Source: Hyphomicrobiales bacterium (GTDB taxonomy: Bacteria; Pseudomonadota; Alphaproteobacteria; Rhizobiales; Rhizobiaceae). Taken from it: a stretch of 44,370 nt of DNA. The stretch is taken from NCBI GenBank assembly GCA_900471605.1, contig UCEY01000062.1, forward strand, positions 1 through 44,370. The letters are read 5' to 3'. Shown here piece after piece: positions 23,503 through 33,466 of the stretch (position 1 is the first letter of the stretch; each line of letters begins with the position of its first letter). The position numbers and the translations under genes were made by a program. The notes beneath the pieces were generated by a model. The model saw only the letters and a list, made by a program, of their open reading frames with translations. It searched no databases and was not told the origin of the DNA.

Positions 23503-23529
23503 CCCGAAATCACGAATTCGCGTTTCGGG
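23503..23529 (-). terminator. Stem-loop after the 60-residue gene
   Basis: CCCGAAA (23503-23509) and TTTCGGG (23523-23529) with an inner CGAATTCG palindrome form a long hairpin 40 bp past the stop at 23569. There is no clear T-run, so termination is uncertain. Confidence 0.35.
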
Positions 23530-23568
23530 CTGCCATCCTATTATCTGTTTGTCGTCGCCCGGAGGCGA

Positions 23569-23751
23569 TCACATCAGCTTTGAAAGGGTCTCGCGGTTGA
23601 CGAAAATATCCGTCTTTCCAGCTTCATAAGCGGGATGGCTGAATTCCAGCATCCCCTTTTCAGGTATTTCCAGCGCCTGCTTGACGGTGACCAGCCCGAC
23701 CGGAACACGCTGGTCGCCGTTGCGGACAACGGCCTCAACGATTTTGTGCAT
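23569..23751 (-). CDS. Small protein of unknown function, EcfG-promoted
   Basis: A 60-residue protein (start MHKIVEAVVRNGDQRVPVG, end NRETLSKLM) with no signal peptide or membrane segment and an alternating pattern that suggests a small beta/alpha fold. The ribosome site GGGGAGG is strong. A perfect EcfG-type promoter at 23784-23808 lies 33 bp upstream. No family is recognised; promoter and ribosome site together support it as a real gene. Confidence 0.72.
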   Translation of the reverse strand: MHKIVEAVVRNGDQRVPVGLVTVKQALEIPEKGMLEFSHPAYEAGKTDIFVNRETLSKLM

Positions 23752-23783
23752 ATCCTCCCCTCCTCCAAGGCGGAATCCGTCAT

Positions 23784-23808
23784 AACGCGGATCTTGCCTC
23801 CTTGTTCC
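23784..23808 (-). promoter_or_regulatory. Perfect EcfG-type promoter of the 60-residue gene
   Basis: On the minus strand GGAAC (complement of 23804-23808), 16 bases, CGTT (complement of 23784-23787), an exact consensus match. Confidence 0.8.
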
Positions 23809-23900
23809 ATCAGGAATCAGATTTTTTTAAGGTCGGATATGGTCTGGGTCAGCTTTTGTGACATAGACGAACACCCTGCATTGCAGGGCGTTGCGGCATT

Positions 23901-24074
23901 TCAATGAAGGTCCAGCGGCAGCTGGATGCCTTTGGGAATATTCGGGCGTCGCTGGTTGGCGATCTGGATCTTCTGGAACGTCTCGCGCCGGCGCTGGGCT
24001 TCAGCCTCACGCAGGGCCTTCGATGCCGCGACTGCGGCCATTGCGCGTTCGATCACCTGTTCGGTTCTGCTCAT
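23901..24074 (-). CDS. 57-residue protein under a LexA box
   Basis: A small basic, helical protein beginning MSRTEQVIERAMAAV, with a charged middle (LREAEAQRRRETFQKIQ) and ending GIQLPLDLH. The ribosome site GGAGGG lies five bases before the ATG. A GAAC-N7-GAAC LexA box covers the promoter 16 bp upstream, so induction by DNA damage is predicted. No membrane segment is present, which distinguishes it from the membrane-bound SOS division inhibitors SidA and DidA of Caulobacter. The C-terminal QLPLDL resembles a beta-clamp-binding motif (QL-x-LF type); this is only a suggestion. Confidence 0.75.
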   Translation of the reverse strand: MSRTEQVIERAMAAVAASKALREAEAQRRRETFQKIQIANQRRPNIPKGIQLPLDLH

Positions 24075-24089
24075 CAGCACCCTCCAAAT

Positions 24090-24104
24090 GTTCTCTATTT
24101 GTTC
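24090..24104 (-). promoter_or_regulatory. LexA (SOS) box
   Basis: On the minus strand GAAC-AAATAGA-GAAC, an exact match to the alphaproteobacterial GAAC-N7-GAAC operator. A perfect CTTGAC -35 hexamer (complement of 24123-24128) lies 18 bp upstream, so the box covers the -10 region, as expected for repression. Confidence 0.82.
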
Positions 24105-24272
24105 TCATAAATAGAAATGCAAGTCAAGCGATTCAAGAAGTACCGGGCGATAAACCATTCCTTTACGCCTCCTTAAATCGCCGCATTTAGAGTCCAGCGA
24201 AAGCTTGGGCGATCAGACATTCGAGTAACAGCCTGTTTTGACAGGCGCGTAACGGGGGTATGCCGGCTCACC

Positions 24273-26747
24273 ATGGCAGCCAGAGGCAGATCAGACAAAC
24301 GCGTTGAGCCATCCTTCGAAGGTTCGCGGCCGAGCGACGATTTCCGTCTCGACGCTGACGAACGGGTCGTGGGCAACGGCCGGCCCGGCAGGCGCCCATC
24401 GAGAGCCGAAAGCGAGGATCGCGACGAGCGCCCGGAACGCAACCGCCCCTCCCGCAACAAAAAAGCTCCACCTCGTCGCCAGGGCGGCGGCTTTTTCGCG
24501 CCGTTGCGCAGACTGGTCTACTGGTGTTTCGTGCTCGGCATCTGGGCCGGCATCGGCGTCGGAGGGCTTGTGCTTTATTACGGCGCCAGAATGCCGGCCG
24601 CCAGCACCTGGTCCATTCCCGACCGTCCGCCGAACATGAAGATCACCGCCGTCGACGGCTCGGTCGTCGCCAATCGCGGCTCGACCGGCGGCGAAGCCCT
24701 GGCGCTCGAGGAAATGTCGCCCTACCTGCCGCAGGCGGTCATCGCCATCGAGGACCGGCGCTTCTATTCCCATTTCGGCGTCGATCCGCTGGGCCTGGCG
24801 CGCGCCTTCGTCAACAACCTGACCGGCCAGCCGATCCAGGGCGGTTCGACCATCACCCAGCAGCTCGCCAAGAACCTGTTCCTCTCGCCCGACCGCACGT
24901 TCGAACGCAAGATCCAGGAAGTACTCCTTTCCTTCTGGCTGGAGCACAAGTTCACCAAGGACCAGATTCTGGCCATGTATCTGAACCGGGTGTTCTTCGG
25001 TTCGAACGCCTATGGCGTGGAGGCGGCCTCCCGGCGCTATTTCAACAAGTCCGCCCGCGACGTGAATCTCGGCGAGGCGGCGACGCTTGCCGGCCTGCTG
25101 AAGGCCCCCTCCCGCCTGTCACCCGCCCGCGATCCGAAGGCGGCCGAAGCCCGCGCCCAGGTCGTGCTCGGCACCATGCGCGAGGAAGGCTACGTTACCG
25201 ACAGCGACCTCAAGACCGCCATGTCGCAGCCGCCGACCAAGGCCAAGAGCTACTGGACCGGCGCCCAGCATTATGCCGCCGACATGGTTGTCGACGAGGT
25301 GAAAAGCCTTATCGGCGAGCCGAAGGTCGACGTGACCGTCGAAACGACGCTCGACATGCGCCTTGAGGCCGCCGCCGAAAAGTCGCTGAACGACGTGCTC
25401 AAGAAGGAGGGCGGCAAGCTCAACGCCTCGCAGGCGGCCCTCGTCTCGGTCGATGCGACCGGCGCGATCCGGGCGCTGGTCGGCGGCCGCGATTATGCGA
25501 CGAGCCAGTTCAACCGCGCCGTCAAGGCGAAACGGCAGCCGGGTTCCGCCTTCAAGCCCTTCGTTTATGCCGCCGCGCTCGAAGCCGGCGCCCGGCCGGA
25601 CTCGATCGTCAACGACGCGCCGGTGAAGATCGGCAACTGGTCTCCGGAGAATTTTGACGAGAAATACCGCGGTCCGGTGACTTTGGCCTCCGCCTTCGCG
25701 CAGTCGCTCAATACGATCGCGGCGCAGCTCGTCATGCAGGTCGGGCCGGACAAGGTGGTGAGCCTCGCCCACCGGCTCGGCGTCGATTCCGACATCCAGT
25801 CGAATGCCTCGATCGCGCTCGGCACCTCGGAAGTCTCGCTGGTCGAGCTGACCTCGGCCTACGCGTCGTTCATGAACGGCGGCTACAAGGCGACGCCGCA
25901 TATCGTCAAGCGCATCACCGACCCGGATGGCAAGGTGCTTTACGAGGCCGACTACGCCAATCCTCCCCGCGTGCTGAGCGAACCCGTGGCTGCGACGATG
26001 AACGGCATGATGAACCGCGTCATCAACGAAGGCACCGGCAAGGCCGCCAGGATCGATGGCTGGCAGGCGGCCGGCAAATCGGGCACGACCCAGTCGTTCC
26101 GGGATGCGCTTTTTGTCGGTTACACCAGCATCATGACGACCGGCATCTGGTTCGGCAACGACGACGGCGCCTTCATGAAAAAGGTGACGGGCGGCGGCCT
26201 GCCGGCAAAGGCCTGGAAGGAATATATGACGGCAGCGATGAAGGGTTACACGCCGACGCCGCTGTTCGGCACCGGCCGCGGCCTCGATCTGCCCCCTGCC
26301 GCACCCCAGCCGGATTCGCCCTCGACCACGATCGGCGACATCATTTCCGGCATCCTGCCCGGCAGCCGCCGCACCCAGGAGGAATTGCCCGCAGATTATC
26401 CGCCGGCGCCGCGCCCTCCTGCCCAGGATTCCGCCTCGATCGAACGGGAGCCGGCCCGCGTGCGGCCCGTCTATGGCGACAATCAGGGTTATGACAACCG
26501 GGACAGCAGACAGAGCTACGACAACCGGCCGGTCTATGGCGACCGCGGCCGCCATAGTGACGTGATACCGCCCGGCGAAGTCCCGGTCCGCGACTATCGG
26601 CAGTATCGCGGCCCCTACGATTCGCCCGCTCCAATGCCGCCGGGCGCGATCGGCGGCGGCCCCGTTCCGCCCGGCGAGGTCGGTGTTGCGGGCCCCAGGG
26701 GCCAGCCGAGGCAGACCACGCTTTTCGACGTGATCATGGGCCAGTGA
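24273..26747 (+). CDS. Class A penicillin-binding protein (PBP1A family)
   Basis: A bifunctional peptidoglycan glycosyltransferase/transpeptidase of 824 residues. A basic cytoplasmic tail (1-75) precedes one membrane anchor (about 80-105). The glycosyltransferase domain follows (EDRRFYSHFGVDP, GGSTITQQLAKNLFL, about 150-320). The transpeptidase has the serine motif SAFK (S425-K428), SLN (478-480) and KSGT (602-605). The last 140 residues are Pro/Gly/Tyr-rich with repeated YDNR and RPVYGD units, a disordered extension not needed for catalysis. It synthesises and cross-links the wall outside the inner membrane. dnaK follows 196 bp downstream with its own promoter. Confidence 0.94.
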   Translation: MAARGRSDKRVEPSFEGSRPSDDFRLDADERVVGNGRPGRRPSRAESEDRDERPERNRPSRNKKAPPRRQGGGFFAPLRRLVYWCFVLGIWAGIGVGGLVLYYGARMPAASTWSIPDRPPNMKITAVDGSVVANRGSTGGEALALEEMSPYLPQAVIAIEDRRFYSHFGVDPLGLARAFVNNLTGQPIQGGSTITQQLAKNLFLSPDRTFERKIQEVLLSFWLEHKFTKDQILAMYLNRVFFGSNAYGVEAASRRYFNKSARDVNLGEAATLAGLLKAPSRLSPARDPKAAEARAQVVLGTMREEGYVTDSDLKTAMSQPPTKAKSYWTGAQHYAADMVVDEVKSLIGEPKVDVTVETTLDMRLEAAAEKSLNDVLKKEGGKLNASQAALVSVDATGAIRALVGGRDYATSQFNRAVKAKRQPGSAFKPFVYAAALEAGARPDSIVNDAPVKIGNWSPENFDEKYRGPVTLASAFAQSLNTIAAQLVMQVGPDKVVSLAHRLGVDSDIQSNASIALGTSEVSLVELTSAYASFMNGGYKATPHIVKRITDPDGKVLYEADYANPPRVLSEPVAATMNGMMNRVINEGTGKAARIDGWQAAGKSGTTQSFRDALFVGYTSIMTTGIWFGNDDGAFMKKVTGGGLPAKAWKEYMTAAMKGYTPTPLFGTGRGLDLPPAAPQPDSPSTTIGDIISGILPGSRRTQEELPADYPPAPRPPAQDSASIEREPARVRPVYGDNQGYDNRDSRQSYDNRPVYGDRGRHSDVIPPGEVPVRDYRQYRGPYDSPAPMPPGAIGGGPVPPGEVGVAGPRGQPRQTTLFDVIMGQ

Positions 26748-26809
26748 AGCGTATTCCCAGTATTGCTCGGCAAACTGTTCTTTTTGCTCGGATCCGGGCG
26801 ATTTCTCGC

Positions 26810-26838
26810 CTTGCAGTCCTAAAAACCCGTCCTTATAT
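26810..26838 (+). promoter_or_regulatory. Probable heat-shock (RpoH) promoter of dnaK
   Basis: CTTGCA at 26810-26815 and CTTATAT at 26832-26838, 16 bases apart, resemble the alphaproteobacterial RpoH type (CTTG in the -35, CYTAT in the -10). The start would be near 26845, leaving a leader of about 100 nt before dnaK. Confidence 0.6.
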
Positions 26839-26943
26839 ACGCCGCATGACCGCAGCCGATGCTGCGAAACCATCCCAGTCGAGGAATCGTCAGTGGAATG
26901 CCTTAAAGGGGTTCCGACGGTTCGCTTAAAGGAGAGAGAAGAA

Positions 26944-28845
<1,902 letters not shown>

Positions 28846-28894
28846 TCCGCCGGTTGCCTGATGATCAGACCTCGACCATAGTTGCCTTCTAGTA

Positions 28895-28918
28895 TCCGGC
28901 TGCCTTCGTGCAGCCGGA
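28895..28918 (+). terminator. Hairpin between dnaK and dnaJ
   Basis: Perfect 9-bp arms TCCGGCTGC (28895-28903) and GCAGCCGGA (28910-28918) around a six-base loop. No T-run follows, so it probably attenuates or stabilises the dnaK end of the shared message rather than ending it. Confidence 0.5.
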
Positions 28919-28943
28919 ATCCTTTCCGGAGCCGGTTACCTCC

Positions 28944-30077
28944 ATGGCAAAAGCAGACTTTTACGAAACGCTGGGTGTCGGCAAGACCGCCGACGAGAAG
29001 GAGCTGAAAAGCGCCTTCCGCAAGCTCGCGATGAAATATCATCCCGACAAGAATCCGGGCGACGCAGAAGCCGAAAAGAAGTTCAAGGAGATCGGCGAGG
29101 CCTACGAGACCTTGAAGGATCCCCAGAAGCGCGCGGCCTATGACCGCTTCGGCCATGCCGCCTTCGAACACGGCGGAATGGGCGGCGGTGGCGGCGGCTT
29201 CTCCGGCGCAGGCGCCGGTGGCTTCTCCGACATCTTCGAAGACATCTTTGGCGAGATGATGGGCGGCGGACGCGCTCGGCGTTCGTCCGGCGGCCGCGAA
29301 CGCGGCGCCGATCTTCGCTACAATATGGAAATCACGCTGGAAGAAGCGTTTGCCGGCAAGACGGCGCAGATCCGGGTTCCGACCTCGATCACCTGCGACG
29401 TCTGTTCCGGCTCGGGCGCCAAGCCCGGCACCCAGCCGAAGACCTGCGGCACCTGCCAGGGCTCCGGCCGCGTGCGCGCAAGCCAGGGCTTCTTCTCGGT
29501 GGAACGCACCTGCCCGACCTGCCACGGCCGCGGCCAGACGATCACCGACCCCTGTGGCAAGTGCCACGGCCAGGGCCGCGTCACCGAAGAACGTTCGCTG
29601 TCGGTCAACATCCCGGCCGGCATCGAGGACGGCACCCGCATCCGCCTGCAGGGCGAAGGCGAGGCCGGCACGCGCGGCGGACCTGCAGGAGACCTCTACA
29701 TCTTCCTGTCGGTAAAACCGCACCAGTTCTTCCAGCGCGACGGCGCCGACCTCTATTGCGCCGTGCCGATCTCCATGACGACGGCTGCCCTCGGCGGTAC
29801 GTTCGACGTGGCGACCCTCGACGGAACCAAATCCCGCGTGACGGTGCCCGAAGGCACCCAGCCGGGTAAACAGTTCCGCCTGAAGGCCAAGGGCATGCCG
29901 GTGTTGAGATCCAGCCAGACGGGCGATCTCTACATCCAGATCCAGATCGAGACGCCGCAGAAGCTCACCAAGCGGCAGCGCGAGCTGCTACAGGAATTCG
30001 AGGAACTGTCCTCGAAGGAGAACAATCCGGAATCGACGGGCTTCTTCGCCCGGATGAAGGAATTCTTCGAAGGCTGA
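28944..30077 (+). CDS. dnaJ: Chaperone protein DnaJ (Hsp40)
   Basis: A 377-residue class A J-protein. The J domain carries HPD at 33-35; a Gly/Phe-rich linker follows (about 76-125); the zinc domain has four CxxCxGxG repeats (CDVCSGSG, CGTCQGSG, CPTCHGRG, CGKCHGQG); the client-binding barrel ends the protein. It stimulates DnaK ATPase and delivers clients. The start is MAKADFYETLG; the ribosome site is weak, which would keep DnaJ below DnaK levels. Confidence 0.99.
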   Translation: MAKADFYETLGVGKTADEKELKSAFRKLAMKYHPDKNPGDAEAEKKFKEIGEAYETLKDPQKRAAYDRFGHAAFEHGGMGGGGGGFSGAGAGGFSDIFEDIFGEMMGGGRARRSSGGRERGADLRYNMEITLEEAFAGKTAQIRVPTSITCDVCSGSGAKPGTQPKTCGTCQGSGRVRASQGFFSVERTCPTCHGRGQTITDPCGKCHGQGRVTEERSLSVNIPAGIEDGTRIRLQGEGEAGTRGGPAGDLYIFLSVKPHQFFQRDGADLYCAVPISMTTAALGGTFDVATLDGTKSRVTVPEGTQPGKQFRLKAKGMPVLRSSQTGDLYIQIQIETPQKLTKRQRELLQEFEELSSKENNPESTGFFARMKEFFEG

Positions 30078-30098
30078 GGTTTTACGACCTGATTTTGA

Positions 30099-30134
30099 AG
30101 CCGTCCGCGACAGGCCGTTGCGGGCGGCTTTTTC
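30099..30134 (+). terminator. Intrinsic terminator of dnaKJ
   Basis: GCCGTCCGC (30100-30108) pairs with GCGGGCGGC (30120-30128) and is followed by TTTTT, 20 bp after the dnaJ stop. Confidence 0.85.
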
Positions 30135-30280
30135 ATGGGGCGCGTTCTGGCCTGCGGGCCTTTCGGACTGCTGAAGGTGGCTCTGGCTGGCGACCGGTCC
30201 CGGTTGACGCTTGATCGTGCCGAGCGGCCGAGCGTGGATGGATGGGCCTCGAACAGGCGGCGTCCGTCCTCGTATTGAGC

Positions 30281-30718
30281 TCAGCCGAGTTCCTGCGCGA
30301 GCCCGATGAGCAACCCTTCGGGCCCGCGGATGTAACAAAGCCGGTACGCGTCTTCATATCGGACGACCTCGCCGACGAGCTGCGCGCCGCGCCTGCGCAG
30401 CCTTTCAAGCGTGTCGTCGATATCATCCACGGCGAACATCACGCGGAGGTAGCCCAGAGCGTTGACCGGGGCGTTCCGATGGTCTGCGACCACTGCGGGC
30501 CTGAGGAAGCGGGAGAGCTCGATCCGGCTGTGGCCGTCCGGCGTGCGCATCATGGCAATCTCCACGTGCTGGTCGCCCAGTCCGGTGATGCGTCCGGCCC
30601 ATTCTCCTTCGATCATCGCCCGTCCTTCGAACTCGAGGCCGAGTTCGCGAAAGAAATCGATCGCCCCTTCGAGGTCTTCGACGACGATTCCAACGTTATC
30701 CATCCGCTTGAGCGCCAT
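30281..30718 (-). CDS. VOC-family (glyoxalase/bleomycin-resistance-like) protein
   Basis: A 145-residue protein with two beta-alpha-beta-beta-beta units of the vicinal oxygen chelate fold. It opens with MALKRMDNVGIVVEDLEGAIDFFRELGLEFEGR and ends YIRGPEGLLIGLAQELG, where the Glu is a typical metal ligand. Another possible ligand is the His in DQHVEIAMM. It probably binds a divalent metal and a small substrate; the reaction is unknown. The start at 30718 follows GGAGAACGAA. Confidence 0.85.
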   Translation of the reverse strand: MALKRMDNVGIVVEDLEGAIDFFRELGLEFEGRAMIEGEWAGRITGLGDQHVEIAMMRTPDGHSRIELSRFLRPAVVADHRNAPVNALGYLRVMFAVDDIDDTLERLRRRGAQLVGEVVRYEDAYRLCYIRGPEGLLIGLAQELG

Positions 30719-30870
30719 GTTTCGTTCTCCGGTTTGTCTGTCCGATCGATAAGGCGTTGGCCTCTTCCAACAAAGGACGGCCGAGGCGCCCCGACGCCGA
30801 CAACCCTCAACGCCCAAAATTCGCGTCTGTTCAGATCATGCCGGAGTCGGCGATTTCGGCCGGCCTGTTT

Positions 30871-31452
30871 TCAGGCCAGCGACTGGATCGACGCACTGGC
30901 GAGGATCATGGCGAAGAGGAAGAGGCAGGCGGCGGCGGTGCGGCGCACGATGATCGGTCTGACCTCGAAACGTTCGGTCCTCCGCATCAGGCTGCCGAAG
31001 GCGATCCAGCCATTGGCGGTCAACAGCACCAGCATGGCAAACAGCCCGAGCCAGGGCAGCAGGGCCGAAAGGCCGCCATGCGGCATGATGACGAGCGCGA
31101 TGATCAGCGCCTTGGGGTTCAACACCGTGGTGACGAAGACCTGCCGGAGGGACACTTCCACCGTTTCCTTCGTCTGCTTTCCGGACACCCACAGGCGAAA
31201 ACCGAGGTAAAGCACCCAGGCGCCGGCCATAAGCTTCACCCAGACCGAAGCCTGGGGATAGGCATCGAAGAAAGGGGCAGCAAGCGTCGCGACCGGCACG
31301 ATCACCAGCAGATAACCGCCGATTTCACCGGCGATCAGCGGCAGGCTCTTCGTCCAGCCCTGCGCATATCCCCCAAGCGCCATCAGCGTATTGGTCGGCC
31401 CCGGCGTGCAGAGAAGCAGGAAGATGGCGAGGGTAAATTCCGTGGGGGTCAT
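30871..31452 (-). CDS. LysE/RhtB-family amino-acid exporter
   Basis: A 193-residue inner-membrane protein with five to six membrane segments and the family features LLCTPGPTNTLMALGGYAQGW near the start and TTVLNPKALIIALVIMP in the middle. Members export amino acids or homoserine lactones; the substrate is unknown. It begins at MTPTEFTLAIF. It follows the two-TM protein gene on the same strand after 87 bp. Confidence 0.88.
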   Translation of the reverse strand: MTPTEFTLAIFLLLCTPGPTNTLMALGGYAQGWTKSLPLIAGEIGGYLLVIVPVATLAAPFFDAYPQASVWVKLMAGAWVLYLGFRLWVSGKQTKETVEVSLRQVFVTTVLNPKALIIALVIMPHGGLSALLPWLGLFAMLVLLTANGWIAFGSLMRRTERFEVRPIIVRRTAAACLFLFAMILASASIQSLA

Positions 31453-31539
31453 TGCGCTGCCTGTTGACGTGCCGGCATGGCCCGGCGGCTTCCCTCTAGC
31501 AGGATTTTCGGCGCGCCGGTTGACACCCGTCAAATCACC

Positions 31540-31887
31540 TTACTTTACCGGGGGCGGCATGCGGGCCACAAACCAGCCGAAATATTTCTGGATCGCCGGC
31601 GCCACGACAAATACGATCGACAGAACCATGATCGGGGCGATCAGGATCGTTCGATGCCATACCGCCCAGCCCTCGGTGAGCGGCGCAAGGATATAGAGAA
31701 GCGTCGTGATCAGCGGATAGACGGCGAGGATCATGACGAGCGAAAGGCGCGCCTTCGAGGGATTGACGCGGGTGGGCGTGGGTTGCAATTGGGCCTCCTC
31801 AGGCTTGGTGCGTGCAAGGGATTGAGGGCGAACGTTATTGTGGTTATCGTGACCTTGATAGAAACGATCCGTTTCGATTGCGTTCAT
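31540..31887 (-). CDS. Two-TM membrane protein divergent from tetR
   Basis: A 115-residue protein with a polar N-terminal 45 residues and two membrane segments (about 48-68, VMILAVYPLITTLLYILAP, and about 80-100). The pattern YPLIT-x-LRT-x-MV-x-P-x-W resembles the membrane tail that follows the ABM domain in some antibiotic-biosynthesis-monooxygenase-like proteins, here without that domain. Two TetR-type operators lie at its start, one over the first codons, so the divergent TetR gene product very likely represses it. Function unknown. Confidence 0.75.
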   Translation of the reverse strand: MNAIETDRFYQGHDNHNNVRPQSLARTKPEEAQLQPTPTRVNPSKARLSLVMILAVYPLITTLLYILAPLTEGWAVWHRTILIAPIMVLSIVFVVAPAIQKYFGWFVARMPPPVK

Positions 31888-31910
31888 ATAACGAAACGGT
31901 CCGTTTCGTT
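31861..31910. promoter_or_regulatory. Two TetR operators in the divergent promoter region
   Basis: A perfect palindrome with 10-bp arms AACGAAACGG and CCGTTTCGTT around one base (31890-31910), and a second copy GAAACG-ATC-CGTTTC (31861-31875) inside the first codons of the membrane-protein gene. Shared core: GAAACG-N3-CGTTTC. Both lie between or beside the divergent starts at 31887 and 31959. Confidence 0.85.
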
Positions 31911-31958
31911 CAAGGGGATTTGTGCCATGGCGATTGAAATTTTTCCCGGAAGATCTTC

Positions 31959-32561
31959 ATGACGGGAAAAAAGGCGCCGCCGGCCCGCCGCACCTCGATC
32001 GGTGCACAACGCAACCCCGACAGCCAGGATGCTATTCTTCGCGCTGCGGAGGACATCCTCGTCGAGGGGGGGCTCGGAGCGTTTTCGATCGAAGCCGTCG
32101 CCCGGCGGGCCCATGCGGGAAAGCCGACCATCTACCGATGGTGGCCCACGCGCGCGACCCTGCTCCTGGATGTCTACCACCGCCAGAAATACGTCGACAT
32201 CGCGCCGGATACCGGCACGATCGAGACCGATATCTTCCAGCTCCTGAACGGTTTGCTCGAGTTTTGGAACACCGGTCACGGGGGGGCGGTTTTCCGTTCC
32301 GTCATCGCCGAAGCCCAGACCGACCCGGCGGCCAGCAAGGCGCTCGCCGCCTACATGGCCGACCGATACCAGCAGGGGGGCGAGATATTCCGCCGGGCAA
32401 AGGCCCGAGGCGAAGTGGCCGACTGGGTGGTGCCCGAGCTCGCCATGGAGATCATTACGAGCTTTGTGTGGAAGAGACTGCTCACCGACCGGCTGGATAT
32501 TACGCCTGACGAGCTGCGTCTCGTGGTCCGCCACCTCGTCCATGGCCTGAGGGCCCCGTAG
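31959..32561 (+). CDS. TetR/AcrR-family transcriptional repressor
   Basis: A 200-residue regulator. The N-terminal helix-turn-helix (about 25-70, ILRAAEDILVEGG, FSIEAVARRAHAGKPTIYRWWPTRATLL) is typical, including the YRWWP variant of the TetR_C_11-like group. The C-terminal half binds an unknown ligand. The start at 31959 follows CCGGAAGATCTTC. It probably represses itself and the two-TM gene through the operators at 31861-31910, and possibly the LysE gene behind it. Confidence 0.9.
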   Translation: MTGKKAPPARRTSIGAQRNPDSQDAILRAAEDILVEGGLGAFSIEAVARRAHAGKPTIYRWWPTRATLLLDVYHRQKYVDIAPDTGTIETDIFQLLNGLLEFWNTGHGGAVFRSVIAEAQTDPAASKALAAYMADRYQQGGEIFRRAKARGEVADWVVPELAMEIITSFVWKRLLTDRLDITPDELRLVVRHLVHGLRAP

Positions 32562-32654
32562 GTCCCCGAACCTCGTCCGGTCAACCCCGACCCTTCGGGG
32601 AGATCGCGCGCTCCGGCGCAGCGCATGCGCGGCGCTGCCGAGCGGCGAGCATGA

Positions 32655-32861
32655 TCAATAATGCGGCGGCCTGGTGATCGCCGGCGCTTCCAGCGAGGAT
32701 TCCTCGAGCGTCAGAAACCGCTCGGTCAGCCGGTCGAGCTTGGCGCGCGTCTGCTCCATTACCTTCCACTGCTCGGCGAGCTGGTCGGACAATTCCTCGA
32801 TCACCTTGGCCTGATGGGCGGCCAGCTCCTCGAGCTTGACCAGTCTTTCCTCGTCACTCAC
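32655..32861 (-). CDS. slyX: SlyX-like coiled-coil protein
   Basis: A 68-residue coiled-coil protein starting with GTG (VSDEERLVKLEELAAHQAKV) and ending in the conserved ESSLEAPAITRPPHY; the final PPHY is the SlyX signature. The GTG overlaps the cupin stop (GTGAGTGA), so it is coupled to that gene; AAAGGAAAG is the ribosome site. The role of SlyX is unknown in all bacteria. Confidence 0.88.
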   Translation of the reverse strand: MSDEERLVKLEELAAHQAKVIEELSDQLAEQWKVMEQTRAKLDRLTERFLTLEESSLEAPAITRPPHY

Positions 32862-33396
32862 CGCCGCTTTCCTTTGCTGCTTTCTCGGCCTTCCAGGCCC
32901 TGACCTTGTCCGGCATGCCGTCATGCGGGCCCAGTGGCCGTTCCGGCGCGTCGTCCCACCAGTCCGGACGGCGCTGCTTCATGTCGAGATGTTTGGGATA
33001 ATAAATACGATTGTCCGGCTTGTTCGGTTCGCCGACCACGAGCAGGCGAACCTCGGCATCCGTGTTGTTGATGAACGTATGCGCGAGCCCGGTGCCGGCG
33101 GGAAATCCGACGGAATCGCCGGGTTTCAGGCGATGGAGCGCGCCATCCAGCCAGACATCGGGCGTGCCTTCGATGACATGGACGAACTCTTCCTCGGCGC
33201 TTTCCGCATGCGGGAAGGACGTGCGGCGGCCGGGTGGCAATCGCTCGTGGTGGATGCCGAGCCGCGTCAGCCCGAAATGCCGGCCAAGCGCCGCGCCCAC
33301 CGACATCAGCTCGTCGTCGCCACGATAGGTGCGCGTATCGGGCCTTTCGATATCGCTCCAGTGGGTAATGCAGGAAGGGCGGTCCTGGTCGGTCAT
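32854..33396 (-). CDS. Cupin-domain protein
   Basis: A 180-residue protein with one conserved beta-barrel (about 35-125). Metal-ligand candidates are in the motifs PGRRTSFPHAESAEEEFVHVIEG (cupin 1) and PAGTGLAHTFIN (cupin 2). The C-terminal 40 residues are Trp- and Lys-rich (PDWWDDAPERPLGPHDG). It may be an enzyme or a sensor; no substrate is evident. The ATG follows AGAGGAGCAGCCT. It forms a unit with slyX. Confidence 0.85.
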   Translation of the reverse strand: MTDQDRPSCITHWSDIERPDTRTYRGDDELMSVGAALGRHFGLTRLGIHHERLPPGRRTSFPHAESAEEEFVHVIEGTPDVWLDGALHRLKPGDSVGFPAGTGLAHTFINNTDAEVRLLVVGEPNKPDNRIYYPKHLDMKQRRPDWWDDAPERPLGPHDGMPDKVRAWKAEKAAKESGGE

Positions 33397-33466
33397 AGGC
33401 TGCTCCTCTGAAAGCGGGGCAACATTAGCCGACCGGAACCGCCCGGTCCATGTTCCGGGTTGAAGA

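Noticed and set aside
23635..23907. Plus-strand 90-codon frame
   Set aside because: It is antisense to the 60-residue gene that has a perfect promoter and ribosome site; the plus frame has neither.
32585..32600. CCCCGA-CCCT-TCGGGG hairpin between tetR and slyX as a terminator
   Set aside because: The stem is only six pairs and neither side has a T-run.
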